Below are positions 15,973 through 24,196 of a stretch of 64,000 nucleotides of DNA, piece by piece. Below the pieces are notes generated by a model. That model made no database searches. It was given only the letters and a program-made list of their open reading frames with translations, and was not told the DNA's origin. The position numbers were made by a program, and so were the translations under genes. How positions within the stretch are numbered: the first letter of the stretch is position 1; each line of letters begins with the position of its first letter. Source of the DNA: Clostridia bacterium (GTDB taxonomy: Bacteria > Bacillota > DSM-521 > Neomoorellales > SLTJ01); the NCBI GenBank assembly GCA_004347685.1, contig SLTJ01000026.1, forward strand, positions 1-64,000, read 5' to 3'.

Positions 15973-16655
15973 AGGCAGGCCTCCCGCCCGTCAACCACCG
16001 CGCCGTCACGGATGGTCAGGACCCGGTTGGCATACTCCAGGTTCTGCAGGTTGTGGGTGACCATGATTATGGTCAACCCTTGCGAATTGAGCTCCTTGAA
16101 AAGCTCCATGATCTCGTTCCCGGTCTGGCTGTCCAGGCTGCCAGTGGGCTCGTCAGCCAGAATCAGGGGCGGGTGGTTGACAATAGCCCGGGCAATGGCC
16201 ACCCTTTCCTGCTCTCCGCCGGAAAGCTGGGACGGCAGCCGGCGGCCCTTGCCGGCCAACCCCACCCTCCCTAGGGCTTCCATGGCCATGGCCTCCTGGC
16301 GGCTGTGGCTGTAATTGAGGATGGCCAGCGGCAGGAGGACGTTTTCCAGCGCCGTCAGGTAGGGCAGTAACTCGTGCTCCTGGAAAACAAAGCCGATGTA
16401 AGTGCTGCGCAGGTCTGCCTGCCGCTCCACGGGCAGGCGGTAGACATCAATATCGTCAATGAGCACCTGCCCGCGCGACGGCGGGTTGAGGCCGCCCACC
16501 AGGCCCAGGATGGTGCTCTTGCCCGAGCCGGAAGGCCCCACCAGGGCCACAAACTCGCCGGCCGCCACCTCCAGACGTACGTCCCGCACGGCGTGGACTT
16601 CTTCCGCCCCGTTGCGGTAGACCTTGCTCACTTGCTCCAACTTTACCAGCGCCAT
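15963..16655 (-). CDS. MacB/LolD-type ABC transporter ATP-binding protein
   Basis: 230 residues with Walker A GPSGSGKST, Q-loop FVFQEHELLPYL, signature LSGGEQERVAIARAI, Walker B LILADEPTGSLD and H-loop VTHN. The EHELLPYLTALENV and TGSLDSQTG patterns are those of the LolD/MacB/FtsE subfamily that pairs with FtsX-like permeases, which flank it on both sides. It supplies ATP hydrolysis for both permeases, presumably as a heterodimeric complex. Confidence 0.93.
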   Translation of the reverse strand: MALVKLEQVSKVYRNGAEEVHAVRDVRLEVAAGEFVALVGPSGSGKSTILGLVGGLNPPSRGQVLIDDIDVYRLPVERQADLRSTYIGFVFQEHELLPYLTALENVLLPLAILNYSHSRQEAMAMEALGRVGLAGKGRRLPSQLSGGEQERVAIARAIVNHPPLILADEPTGSLDSQTGNEIMELFKELNSQGLTIIMVTHNLQNLEYANRVLTIRDGAVVDGREACLCG

Positions 16656-16737
16656 ATTATCCTCGCACCTTTCGGCTGGAGAAATAGCCTGGGAGACTGC
16701 CGGTAACTCCGCCTGACTTTGTCGGGCGAGCCGGCAG

Positions 16738-17934
16738 CTAAATAAACCTCAGGGCCCGGGCCGGGTCGAGCCTGGCCGCCTGCACCGCGGGGTACGCCCC
16801 GGCCAACACCCCGATGCCGGCGGTGATCAGCACCGTCATCCCGCCGAGAAGCGGATCCCAGTTAGCCCCCAGGCTTACTCCGGTCACCCCCGGGCCCAGC
16901 CACCCGGCCAGCCAGGTGCCTCCTAGATAGGCCATCGCCCCGCCGGCCAAGCCCACCAGCAAAACCTCGGTGAGAATTATCTCCAGAATGTGGGCCCGGC
17001 GGTAGCCCATGGCCCGGTAGAGTCCGATCTCCCGGGTGCGTTCCTTGACTGCCGCCATTACCAGCAGCAGCACCACCAGGCCGCCCACCACCGCCACCGT
17101 TACCCCCACAGCTACTGCCAGGCGGTTAAAGCCGTCCACCACTGCTTGCCGGGCCCGCACCGCGTCCGCCAAGGCCGTCACCCTGGCGCCGGGCAATTTT
17201 TCCCTGATTTGCGCCATGATCTGCTCGATAGGGCAGGTGGTGCAATAGGCGGCTACCTCGATCAGGCTTAGCCGGCCCTGGCGGCCCAGTACTTCCTGGA
17301 CGGCCAGGAGTTGGGCGAAGATGGCCTCGTCATCTTCATTGCCCTGGGACGCCAGCACCCCAGCCACCCGGAACTCCCGGCCCTGGAGGGTGAGACGCTT
17401 GCCTGGAGTTAAGCCCAGGTCCGCCGCCACCTTCGCGCCCACCAGGAGATCATCCACTGCCTCCGGCTCGCGCCCGGACAGCCGCCACCATTTTTTCAGG
17501 GCCAGCTCGGCCGGAAAATCCACCCCCACCAGCAACACCTGCTGGGAAATGGCGGTCGGGGGTTGCCGCGCCGGCGGCATGGACCCCGGCGGGAAATCCA
17601 CCCGGGCCATCCCGATAACCTTGGGGGCGATATAGGCGACGTTCTTCCGGTTGGGGATGCTGTTGATGGCAATGACGTCGTCATTACGCAGGTAGGCTTC
17701 CGCATCGCCGGCCACGGCCACCCCGCCGTAAGCCAGGCTCTGGTTCCCAGCGGGAAAAACCACGATGTTGGCCCCTACGGCGTCAAAGGCATTGGCCAGC
17801 TCCTGGTTCATGGCCGTGGCCACGATATATAAGAAAAGCAGGGTCCCCACCGTGACCGCCAGGGTAAACAACAGCCACAGGGTCCGGGCCTTTTTGCGCT
17901 TCAGCCCTAGCCAGGCCAGCGTGTCAAGCCGCAT
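16738..17934 (-). CDS. MacB/FtsX-type ABC transporter permease, second subunit
   Basis: 398 residues with the same design as the partner permease: N-terminal helix (LWLLFTLAVTVGTLLFLYIV), a large external domain, and three C-terminal helices with EIGLYRAMGYRRAHIL. The external domain contains YCTTCPIEQI, a CxxC pair that could bind a metal or form a disulfide. It follows the DUF2318 gene by 18 bases and precedes the ATPase. Confidence 0.87.
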   Translation of the reverse strand: MRLDTLAWLGLKRKKARTLWLLFTLAVTVGTLLFLYIVATAMNQELANAFDAVGANIVVFPAGNQSLAYGGVAVAGDAEAYLRNDDVIAINSIPNRKNVAYIAPKVIGMARVDFPPGSMPPARQPPTAISQQVLLVGVDFPAELALKKWWRLSGREPEAVDDLLVGAKVAADLGLTPGKRLTLQGREFRVAGVLASQGNEDDEAIFAQLLAVQEVLGRQGRLSLIEVAAYCTTCPIEQIMAQIREKLPGARVTALADAVRARQAVVDGFNRLAVAVGVTVAVVGGLVVLLLVMAAVKERTREIGLYRAMGYRRAHILEIILTEVLLVGLAGGAMAYLGGTWLAGWLGPGVTGVSLGANWDPLLGGMTVLITAGIGVLAGAYPAVQAARLDPARALRFI

Positions 17935-17952
17935 CTACATCTCTCCTGAGGC

Positions 17953-18567
17953 CTAGTTCCGGCCGCTTACCTGGGTCCCTACTTCAGCCCGGGGTGACCA
18001 GTCCTTTAACAGCGAGGTCTGAACCTTTACCCCACCGTCTTCCACTTCATACGGCAGTTCTTCCGGCGGGTACTGGGGACAGCCGCCGGAAATACCCTGC
18101 AGGTCGTTCAGGTACCAGCGGGTGCCGCAGGTATCGCAGACCAAAATGTTGTCGTCAATGTGAAAGCGCTGGGAGCGGCAGGGTTCGCACATAGCCACCC
18201 CCACCACCAACCTACCGGCCGGACTGATGTAGGCCACCAGGGCATCTACCGGACCGGCTCCGGGAATATCAGTGTAAACGATGCTGTTCTTCTTGACTTC
18301 TTCCAGGGAAAAACTAATGACACCGCTGTCAGACCGGCTGGGGATGTCGGTCATGGAGATTACCTTGCCCTTGTAGTTCGGCTGGTACCCCACGTTGTAA
18401 CTTCCACCTTGCCAGCGGCGAGGGACCTCCTCGCTCCTGGTAGCAGCATATACCGCCCCCACCAAGACTACGGCGGCCAGGACGAAAACCAGGAGAACAA
18501 TACGGTTGGGGCCGCGATAGCGCGTACTTTCACTGAGAAATTCCTGCTTTTTGTTCTGGGTATCCAT
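17953..18567 (-). CDS. DUF2318 membrane-anchored protein
   Basis: About 204 residues. One membrane helix (IVLLVFVLAAVVLVGAVYA) is followed by an external domain with MCEPCRSQRFHIDD and LVCDTCGTRWYLNDLQGISGGCP, the double CxxC pattern of DUF2318, a family thought to bind Fe-S or other metal centres and often found with iron-uptake (FTR1-like) or MacB-type ABC genes. The ATG at 18567 is chosen because AGGAGGG lies eight bases upstream. It is the first gene of the leftward ABC operon. Confidence 0.85.
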   Translation of the reverse strand: MDTQNKKQEFLSESTRYRGPNRIVLLVFVLAAVVLVGAVYAATRSEEVPRRWQGGSYNVGYQPNYKGKVISMTDIPSRSDSGVISFSLEEVKKNSIVYTDIPGAGPVDALVAYISPAGRLVVGVAMCEPCRSQRFHIDDNILVCDTCGTRWYLNDLQGISGGCPQYPPEELPYEVEDGGVKVQTSLLKDWSPRAEVGTQVSGRN

Positions 18568-18648
18568 CCTGGTCCCTCCTACCAAGGATCATCCTGCCAA
18601 ACCCCATGGGGGTATCCACAGGTATTTTACCCGGACAGGTTATCAATG

Positions 18649-19656
18649 TCAAGAAGGAATGGCGCGGCCGCGGAGATCCAGGCGGAAGTACGGCTCCAGG
18701 CTCAAGTATCTTTCCCCCGTATCCGGCAGGATGGTGAGTACCAGTTGGCCGGGGGCCAGGGAAGCGGCCACGCGGCGGGCCGCATACAGGGCCGCGCCGG
18801 AGGAGATGCCCACCAGCAGCCCTTCCTCTCTCCCCACCTCCATGGCCGCCCGGTACGCGTCGGCGTCGGACACGGTAATTATCTCATCAATCAGGGAACG
18901 GTTCAGTACCGGCGGTACAAACCCGGCCCCGATGCCCTGGATTTTGTGGGGGCCGGGCCGGCCGCCCGAGAGGACAGGGGAGGCCGCCGGCTCCACGGCC
19001 ACGATTCTTACGCCCGGGAACTTCTCCCGCAGTATTTCCCCCACCCCGGTAATTGTGCCGCCGGTACCCACCCCGGCCACGAAGGCCCCTGGCGGCCCGG
19101 GAAGCTGGCGCAGGATCTCCGGCCCGGTGGTAAGGCGGTGGGTCTCGGGATTGGCCGGGTTCTCAAACTGCCGCGGCATGAACCAGCCCGGGTTTTGCTC
19201 CAGCAGCCTTTCGGCCAGCTCCACCGAGCCGGCCATGCCCTTGTCCCCCGGGGTAAGATGCACCGTGGCCCCACCGGCCCGCAGAAGACTGATCCGCTCC
19301 TGGCTCATGGTTTCCGGCATTACCAGCACCAGGTGATAGCCCCTGGCGGCCGCCACCAGGGCCAGGCCGATCCCGGTATTACCACTGGTGGCCTCGATAA
19401 TGGTGCCCCCAGCGGGAATCCTTCCTTCCCTTTCCGCCACCTCCACCATGTGCCGGGCTATCCGGTCTTTCACGCTCCGGCCGGGGTTGAGAAATTCCAG
19501 CTTGGCCAGGATCCTCGCCCTACCCGGCGGGGAGAACCGGCCCAGTTTTACCATGGGAGTGGCGCCAATAGTGCCGCTGATGTCGCTCGCTTGCACCAAC
19601 CCCGCAACCGGCCGGCCCCCGGCAGGATCCCCTTCTCCAACCACCGCTCTTACCAC
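18649..19656 (-). CDS. cysK: Cysteine synthase family protein
   Basis: A fold-type II PLP enzyme of 335 residues. The Schiff-base Lys63 lies in NPGRSVKDRIA, the substrate loop in EATSGNTGIGLA and the phosphate-binding loop in GVGTGGTITGVG. It makes cysteine from O-acetylserine (or O-phosphoserine) and sulfide, or a thiocarboxylated carrier protein. Its GTG start overlaps the end of the ThiS-like gene, so the two are translationally coupled; TusA and a sulfite-reductase-like gene precede them. This setting makes a carrier-dependent sulfur donor plausible, as for mycobacterial CysM/CysO. The N-terminus is about 25 residues longer than usual. Confidence 0.9.
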   Translation of the reverse strand: MVRAVVGEGDPAGGRPVAGLVQASDISGTIGATPMVKLGRFSPPGRARILAKLEFLNPGRSVKDRIARHMVEVAEREGRIPAGGTIIEATSGNTGIGLALVAAARGYHLVLVMPETMSQERISLLRAGGATVHLTPGDKGMAGSVELAERLLEQNPGWFMPRQFENPANPETHRLTTGPEILRQLPGPPGAFVAGVGTGGTITGVGEILREKFPGVRIVAVEPAASPVLSGGRPGPHKIQGIGAGFVPPVLNRSLIDEIITVSDADAYRAAMEVGREEGLLVGISSGAALYAARRVAASLAPGQLVLTILPDTGERYLSLEPYFRLDLRGRAIPS

Positions 19657-19853
19657 CCCCCGCCCATAAAGAGAATGACTTCCACCCTGTCTCCCTCGGC
19701 CAGGCTACATGTTCCTAGAGCCTGTTTATCAAGGTACCGCTCGTTCACGGTTACGGTGACAATCTCGGGATTGAGCTCGAGCTTCTCCAGCAGGGCCCGC
19801 ACCGTAGACCCGGCCGTTATCTCTTCCGGCTGCCCGTTTAGGACTACCTGCAC
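19650..19853 (-). CDS. ThiS/MoaD-like sulfur carrier with masked C-terminus
   Basis: 67 residues with a ubiquitin-like sulfur-carrier pattern (VVLNGQPEEITAGSTVRALLE, LAEGDRVEVILFMGGGW). GTG at 19853 is chosen because GGAGGG stands seven bases upstream. Carrier proteins of this family act through a C-terminal Gly-Gly that is adenylated and thiocarboxylated; here a further Gly-Trp follows, so the tail must be trimmed, or the reactive residue differs. The gene sits between tusA-like and cysteine synthase genes and overlaps the latter, so sulfide delivery for cysteine or homocysteine synthesis is likelier than thiamine synthesis. Confidence 0.82.
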   Translation of the reverse strand: MQVVLNGQPEEITAGSTVRALLEKLELNPEIVTVTVNERYLDKQALGTCSLAEGDRVEVILFMGGGW

Positions 19854-19994
19854 GATAAACCCTCCTTGTGAACCTGCATGCCCGCCGGCAGCGCACCCCC
19901 AGCAGAAAGAGATAAACGCGGGGTGGCGGCGGGATTTCGCTCTGGCTTCCATGCGTTTTCTCCCTGCTGATACGGCCGCTCCGGCCGGCGACAC

Positions 19995-20246
19995 TCACTC
20001 CCTGGAGATGCCGCATTCTATCAGCAGGCGGTACTGATTGTCGCCCAGGTTTTCCACCTTGAATATCCGGTGGCCTTCAGCCTTGACACTGCGGGGGACG
20101 TTCTGCAGCGGTTCACCGCCAGTCAGAAGGACTTCCAGCACCTCCCCGGCCTGCATTTGCTCCAGCTTGAGCTTGGTTTTCACAAAAGTGATAGGGCAGG
20201 TATCCTGCCGGATGTCCAGCACCTCATGTATGGTTCCCGTGGCCAC
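19995..20246 (-). CDS. TusA/SirA-family sulfurtransferase
   Basis: About 83 residues with the family core: DIRQDTCPITFVKTKLKLEQM carries the sulfur-binding Cys in CPxT (CPxP in classical TusA), followed by LEVLLTGGEPLQNVPRSVKAEGH. These proteins relay persulfide sulfur. It lies between the sulfite-reductase-like gene and the ThiS-like gene in one operon. GTG at 20246, six bases after GAGGTG, is preferred over a GTG at 20255. Confidence 0.88.
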   Translation of the reverse strand: MATGTIHEVLDIRQDTCPITFVKTKLKLEQMQAGEVLEVLLTGGEPLQNVPRSVKAEGHRIFKVENLGDNQYRLLIECGISRE

Positions 20247-20355
20247 TGGTTTCACCTCTTTCTATCAGATGCCACGCCGGGTGGATTCCACCATAGGTCG
20301 CTATGCCGCCCGCGGCGGCACCGGAGCCTACAGCTTTCAGCCTCAGACCTGCATG

Positions 20356-21342
20356 CTATACCTCGCCGTAATGCGGGAAAGCGTCTGCCGCTCCGGCCCA
20401 GAAGACGCTGCGCCAGCGCTGCCGGCGGATATGGTGCTGCTGCAGGAGATGGGGACCGATCAGGGGCTTTAGCACCCGGCGCAGGCGGTCAATACCCACC
20501 CGGTCAACGGTGAGGCCGATACGCTCCCCAGGCCGGCCGTTTTCCCGGTACCAGGCCATCACTGCTTCCGCTACCGGGAAGATTTCCCCCTCCGGCACCA
20601 GCTCGGCCACGGGGTAGGCCACGTGGGGGTGGCGGCCGTGCTTGCCGCCTACATAGACAGCCACTCCGGTCCGGCCGGCCACCAGGGCGTCGTTGGGGCA
20701 TATCTTGAGGCAATCCCCGCAGAGCAGGCAGCGCTCCACGTCGCGCACCGGCAGGCCGGCTACCATGGTCAGGGCCCTTTCCGGACAGATCTCGGCGCAC
20801 AACTCGCAGCCTGAGCACGCTTCGGCGACAAGTTCCGGCTCCACCTGGCCCTGGAAGCCCAGGTCACTTTCCCGGGCCCGGGTGCAGTCTATGGGGCAGC
20901 CGCTGAAGGCAGTCTTAAACTTGTGGTAGTGGTCCTGGCCGAAATAGCGGCGGTTGAACTCCAGGGCCAGGCCCTGGGTATCAACCAGCCCGTTCGGGTT
21001 GTACTCGCACCCGCCGCAGGCCGTTGGCACCCGCACCCTTTTGCCGCAGGAAGCGATCTCCTGCCCCACCTTGGCCAGCTCTTCCTTAACCAGGGGGTAA
21101 TCCTGCAGGGAAACGTAGAGGATCTCCGGCGACATCCGCACCGAAAGATGCACTTCCCCGGAGCCGTACTTTTCCGCCACCTCGGCGATCTTGTGCAGCC
21201 GCGCGGCTGTTATCCGTCCGCCCGGGGCCATGCACCGGATTACCACTTTGTCATTCTGCCGCTGGGGAATAATGCCCCCGGCCTTGAGATCTTCCGGCGT
21301 CAGCCCCGCCGGCAGGGTCTCTGCCAGTGTGTCCGTGTCCAT
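20356..21342 (-). CDS. Sulfite reductase-like siroheme/4Fe-4S protein with ferredoxin domain
   Basis: 328 residues. The first half matches the nitrite/sulfite reductase ferredoxin-like and 4Fe-4S domains (APGGRITAARLHKIAEVA, TACGGCEYNPNG, FSGCPIDCTRA supply the siroheme/4Fe-4S cysteines). An 8Fe ferredoxin domain follows: ACSGCELCAEICPERAL and RCLLCGDCLKICPNDAL. It is a short, single-gene type like AsrC or the small stand-alone siroheme reductases, probably reducing sulfite to sulfide in the cytoplasm. ATG 21342 follows GGAGGGG. It heads an operon with TusA, ThiS-like carrier and cysteine synthase, so assimilation is more likely than respiration. Confidence 0.85.
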   Translation of the reverse strand: MDTDTLAETLPAGLTPEDLKAGGIIPQRQNDKVVIRCMAPGGRITAARLHKIAEVAEKYGSGEVHLSVRMSPEILYVSLQDYPLVKEELAKVGQEIASCGKRVRVPTACGGCEYNPNGLVDTQGLALEFNRRYFGQDHYHKFKTAFSGCPIDCTRARESDLGFQGQVEPELVAEACSGCELCAEICPERALTMVAGLPVRDVERCLLCGDCLKICPNDALVAGRTGVAVYVGGKHGRHPHVAYPVAELVPEGEIFPVAEAVMAWYRENGRPGERIGLTVDRVGIDRLRRVLKPLIGPHLLQQHHIRRQRWRSVFWAGAADAFPHYGEV

Positions 21343-21399
21343 TCTTGCCCCTCCCCCATAACCAGAATCAAGCACAAACTTTGTCTGAACCCATATATA

Positions 21400-21457
21400 A
21401 GTAAGTTGGTCTACTTACTATACTATGGATTATAAGCCATCGCCCCGGTAAAGTCAA
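21400..21457 (-). promoter_or_regulatory. Promoter and inverted-repeat operator of the sulfur operon
   Basis: On the minus strand TTGACT (21452-21457) and TATAAT (21429-21434) are 17 bases apart. Ten bases further on, AGTAAGT at 21400-21406 and ACTTACT at 21413-21419 form a 7-base inverted repeat with a 6-base spacer, just past the transcription start. Position and form suit a repressor such as an Rrf2/CymR-type regulator of sulfur genes; that identity is inference. Confidence 0.75.
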
Positions 21458-21538
21458 GCCGTATTTATTGACAGGTGCCATCTTGCGGCTCCATAATGAC
21501 TTTACGGCATAACCGTAAATCCGCGGGCTGTAATACTG

Positions 21539-21688
21539 CTATTCAGTTAAACGGAAAAGAGGGAAAACAGCGGGGATAGCGGCCATATCGCCGTTGTAAT
21601 TACGGGCCGGCGGGCTGGCCGCGACGACCACCCCGGCCACAACCACGGCTCCCAGAAAAACAATAAGTGCAACCAACAAACGCCGCAA
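21539..21688 (-). CDS. Small membrane or exported peptide behind the kor operon
   Basis: A 49-residue frame with TTG start: RRLLVALIVFLGAVVVAGVV is a basic-hydrophobic signal or membrane segment, then a short polar tail ending in FRLTE. A strong AAGGAGAGG lies eight bases before the TTG. It starts 48 bases after the gamma subunit of the oxidoreductase on the same strand. No family recognised; the well-placed ribosome binding site is the main evidence. Confidence 0.4.
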   Translation of the reverse strand: MRRLLVALIVFLGAVVVAGVVVAASPPARNYNGDMAAIPAVFPLFRLTE

Positions 21689-21736
21689 ATTGTTTGCCTC
21701 TCCTTGAATTTATGAATATAACCTTGGCGCACCTGT

Positions 21737-22270
21737 TCACACCTTTCCCGTAGCCAGGCCCTGATGGTAGGCGGCCAGGTTCTGCTCCTGCCGTGGCCCG
21801 GAGATCCGTTCCCTGAGGATTTCTTCCATATCTTCCGGGCCAATCTTTCCTGTCAGGGCGGTAATTATTCCCAGGCTCAGGACCGAAACAAAAATCTCAT
21901 CCCCGATCTCCCGGGCCGCCCGCAACAGATTGTAGCCCTTGTACTCCACGGCCTGGCCTCCACGAGTACCTACCCGCACCGCTTCCTGGTCGTAAACAAC
22001 CAGGCCCCCGCGCATTAGCGGGTAGTTCCGCTCATAACCCCGCTGGCTGAGCGCCAGGAGCAAATCCGGCTGTTCCACGAAAGGATAGAGGATTTCCTGG
22101 GAACTGATAATTACCGTGGACTGGCTGCAGCCCCCGCGGGCCCTGGCCCCGTAACTTTGTGTTTGTACCGCATACAGGCCCCTCTGCAGTCCGGCCGCCC
22201 GGGCCAGCAATTCGCCGGCCAGGCCAAGTCCGTGGCCCCCGTTACCGCTCAAGACTACCTGCCAGTACAC
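21737..22270 (-). CDS. korC: 2-oxoacid:ferredoxin oxidoreductase, gamma subunit
   Basis: 177 residues of the POR/KOR gamma domain: VVLSGNGGHGLGLAGELLARAAG at the start, QSYGARARGGCSQSTVIIS and DLLLALSQRGYERN. It forms the small catalytic-accessory subunit of the thiamine-dependent enzyme. It starts one base after the beta subunit stop, last of the four kor genes. The set of four separate subunits in the order ferredoxin, alpha, beta, gamma is that of 2-oxoglutarate (or branched-chain 2-oxoacid) ferredoxin oxidoreductases. Confidence 0.9.
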   Translation of the reverse strand: MYWQVVLSGNGGHGLGLAGELLARAAGLQRGLYAVQTQSYGARARGGCSQSTVIISSQEILYPFVEQPDLLLALSQRGYERNYPLMRGGLVVYDQEAVRVGTRGGQAVEYKGYNLLRAAREIGDEIFVSVLSLGIITALTGKIGPEDMEEILRERISGPRQEQNLAAYHQGLATGKV

Positions 22271-23062
22271 CTAGCCCGCCCCCTTTAACCGGCTCAGGAA
22301 GTCCGGTGCCTCCCGGTCCACCAGGCGGCCGCGCCACCAGTACCGGGCCTCGTCACCGGACATTTGCCGGTACCTGGCCAGCGGAATGACGCTCCGGTTC
22401 AGCCATTCCAGCATCTGCGCGGCCTCCCCCAGGGCGTTATAGCGCCCGTAGTAAGTCGGGCAGGGGGTGAGCACCTCCAGCAGGGAAAATCCCTTTTTCA
22501 AAATAGCTTCCTGGAGGAACTTCTGCATTTCCGTGACGTGGTAGACGGTGGTGCGGGCTACGTAGCTGGCCCCGGCTACCACGGCCAGGTGGCAAATATC
22601 GAAGGCCGGCTCGGCTTTGCCTTGACGTGAAGTGCTGCTGATGCTGGCTGGCGGCGTAAGGGGAGAAAACTGGCCGCCGGTCATCCCGTAGTTCAGGTTG
22701 TTGGGCACGATGGCCGTCAGGTCTACGTTGCGCCGGGCAGCATGAATCAGGTGATTGCCGCCAATGGCGGCCGCGTCGCCATCGCCCATGACGCAGATGA
22801 CTTTCACCTCCGGCCGGGCCAGGTGGATGCCGGTGGCGAAGGCCAGGGTACGGCCGTGAGTCCCCTGGAACCTGTGGGTGGTGACATAATCGCCGATGCG
22901 GCCGCTACAGCCGATGCCGCTGGCCACTACTACCTTGTCCGGAGGTACCTCCAGAGCCGCCAGCGCCAGAGTCAAAGCCTTGAGAATCACCCCGTGCCCG
23001 CACCCGGCACACCACAGGTGGGGCAGGCGTTCCCAGGCCAGGTAGTCGCGATAACTGGCCAT
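22271..23062 (-). CDS. korB: 2-oxoacid:ferredoxin oxidoreductase, beta subunit (TPP-binding)
   Basis: 263 residues. The thiamine diphosphate/Mg site is visible as WCAGCGHGVILKAL near the N-terminus and VMGDGDAAAIGGNHLIHAARRNVD with NNLNYGMTGGQFSPLTP, the usual GDG...NN motif. With the alpha subunit it performs CoA-dependent oxidative decarboxylation of a 2-oxoacid, or the reverse carboxylation in an autotroph. The GGQ.SPLTP motif is typical of KorB/VorA-like subunits rather than pyruvate enzymes. Confidence 0.93.
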   Translation of the reverse strand: MASYRDYLAWERLPHLWCAGCGHGVILKALTLALAALEVPPDKVVVASGIGCSGRIGDYVTTHRFQGTHGRTLAFATGIHLARPEVKVICVMGDGDAAAIGGNHLIHAARRNVDLTAIVPNNLNYGMTGGQFSPLTPPASISSTSRQGKAEPAFDICHLAVVAGASYVARTTVYHVTEMQKFLQEAILKKGFSLLEVLTPCPTYYGRYNALGEAAQMLEWLNRSVIPLARYRQMSGDEARYWWRGRLVDREAPDFLSRLKGAG

Positions 23063-23074
23063 AGCCCTACTCCT

Positions 23075-24196
23075 TTAGCTTTTAGTTAGCGCGGCCAGGA
23101 TTTCTCCCGACGTAACGACTTCAGCGTCATAGCGGTTCACTCCCGATACCCGGCACCGGCCGGCCACCGCCAGCTCTACCTCGCGCCGCAACTGCCCGTA
23201 GTTCATCTCCACGACCAGGACGGCCCGCACCCTTCGGGCCCAGTCACCTATGACCGCCTCCGGGAAGGGCCAGAGGGCGCGCAGCCGCAGGCAGCCCACC
23301 CGGTGGCCCCAGGCCTGGGCCCGCTGCGCCGCAGCCTGGGCCGCCCGGACGCTGATGCCGTAAGAGACCAGCAGGATCTCCGGCTCCTCCGGGCCGGTAT
23401 AAACAGGTGAGGGTAATTCGTCCTGGTAAAGCAGGATTTTTTCCTGCAGCCGCCGCACCAGGCCGGCAGCCACCGCGGGCGCGCTGCTCGAGTAACCCTG
23501 CTCGTCGTGCACCAGCCCGGTGACCCTTTGAATATAACAGTCCCCGAAGGCGGCCATGGCCGGGATCAGGTCCGGCCCGGGAGCATAGGGCCGGTATAGA
23601 GCAGAATCGCCCTCTGGCTGCGGCCGGCAATGCCGCGGCGGGGGAGTATCGCTTACAGTTACCGTTTCCCGCAGGTGGGCCAGGGCGGCGTCGGTCAGCA
23701 AAATAACCGGGCTGCGGAATCTTTCCGCCAGGTTAAAAGCCGCGACAGTCAGGTCGTAACATTCCTGTACCGAGCTGGGAGACAGGACCAGCATCTGGTA
23801 GTCGCCGTGGGTGCCCCAGCGGGCCTGCATCACGTCGGCCTGGGCCGGGGCGGTAGCGATGCCTGTGGCCGGTCCAAAGCGCTGGGCGTGGATAATGACG
23901 CACGGCACCTCAGCCATCACGGCAAAGCCGAGATTCTCCTGCATTAACGAAAACCCCGGCCCGCTGGTAGCCGTGAAGGCGCGCATACCGCCCACGCTGG
24001 CGCCGATAACCGCGGCCAGGCTGGCTATCTCGTCTTCCATCTGCACGTAAATCCCCTCCCGCTCGGGGAGCAGGCGGCTGCACAACTCGGCGATCTCCGA
24101 GGAGGGGCTGATGGGATAGCCGGCAAAGAAGCGCGCTCCGGCAGCCATGGCCCCGTAGGCGCAAGCCTCATTACCCTGCCAGAAAAAAGTCGCCAC
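23075..24196 (-). CDS. korA: 2-oxoacid:ferredoxin oxidoreductase, alpha subunit
   Basis: 373 residues with the pyrimidine-binding domain GNEACAYGAMAAGARFFAGYPISPSSEIAE, the conserved TATSGPGFSLMQENLGFAVMAEVPCVI and a C-terminal transketolase-like domain (LLVSYGISVRAAQAAA, VLVVEMNYGQLRREVE). Length and motifs fit KorA/VorB. Its ATG overlaps the ferredoxin stop. Substrate cannot be set from sequence; 2-oxoglutarate is the usual one for this arrangement. Confidence 0.93.
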   Translation of the reverse strand: MATFFWQGNEACAYGAMAAGARFFAGYPISPSSEIAELCSRLLPEREGIYVQMEDEIASLAAVIGASVGGMRAFTATSGPGFSLMQENLGFAVMAEVPCVIIHAQRFGPATGIATAPAQADVMQARWGTHGDYQMLVLSPSSVQECYDLTVAAFNLAERFRSPVILLTDAALAHLRETVTVSDTPPPRHCRPQPEGDSALYRPYAPGPDLIPAMAAFGDCYIQRVTGLVHDEQGYSSSAPAVAAGLVRRLQEKILLYQDELPSPVYTGPEEPEILLVSYGISVRAAQAAAQRAQAWGHRVGCLRLRALWPFPEAVIGDWARRVRAVLVVEMNYGQLRREVELAVAGRCRVSGVNRYDAEVVTSGEILAALTKS

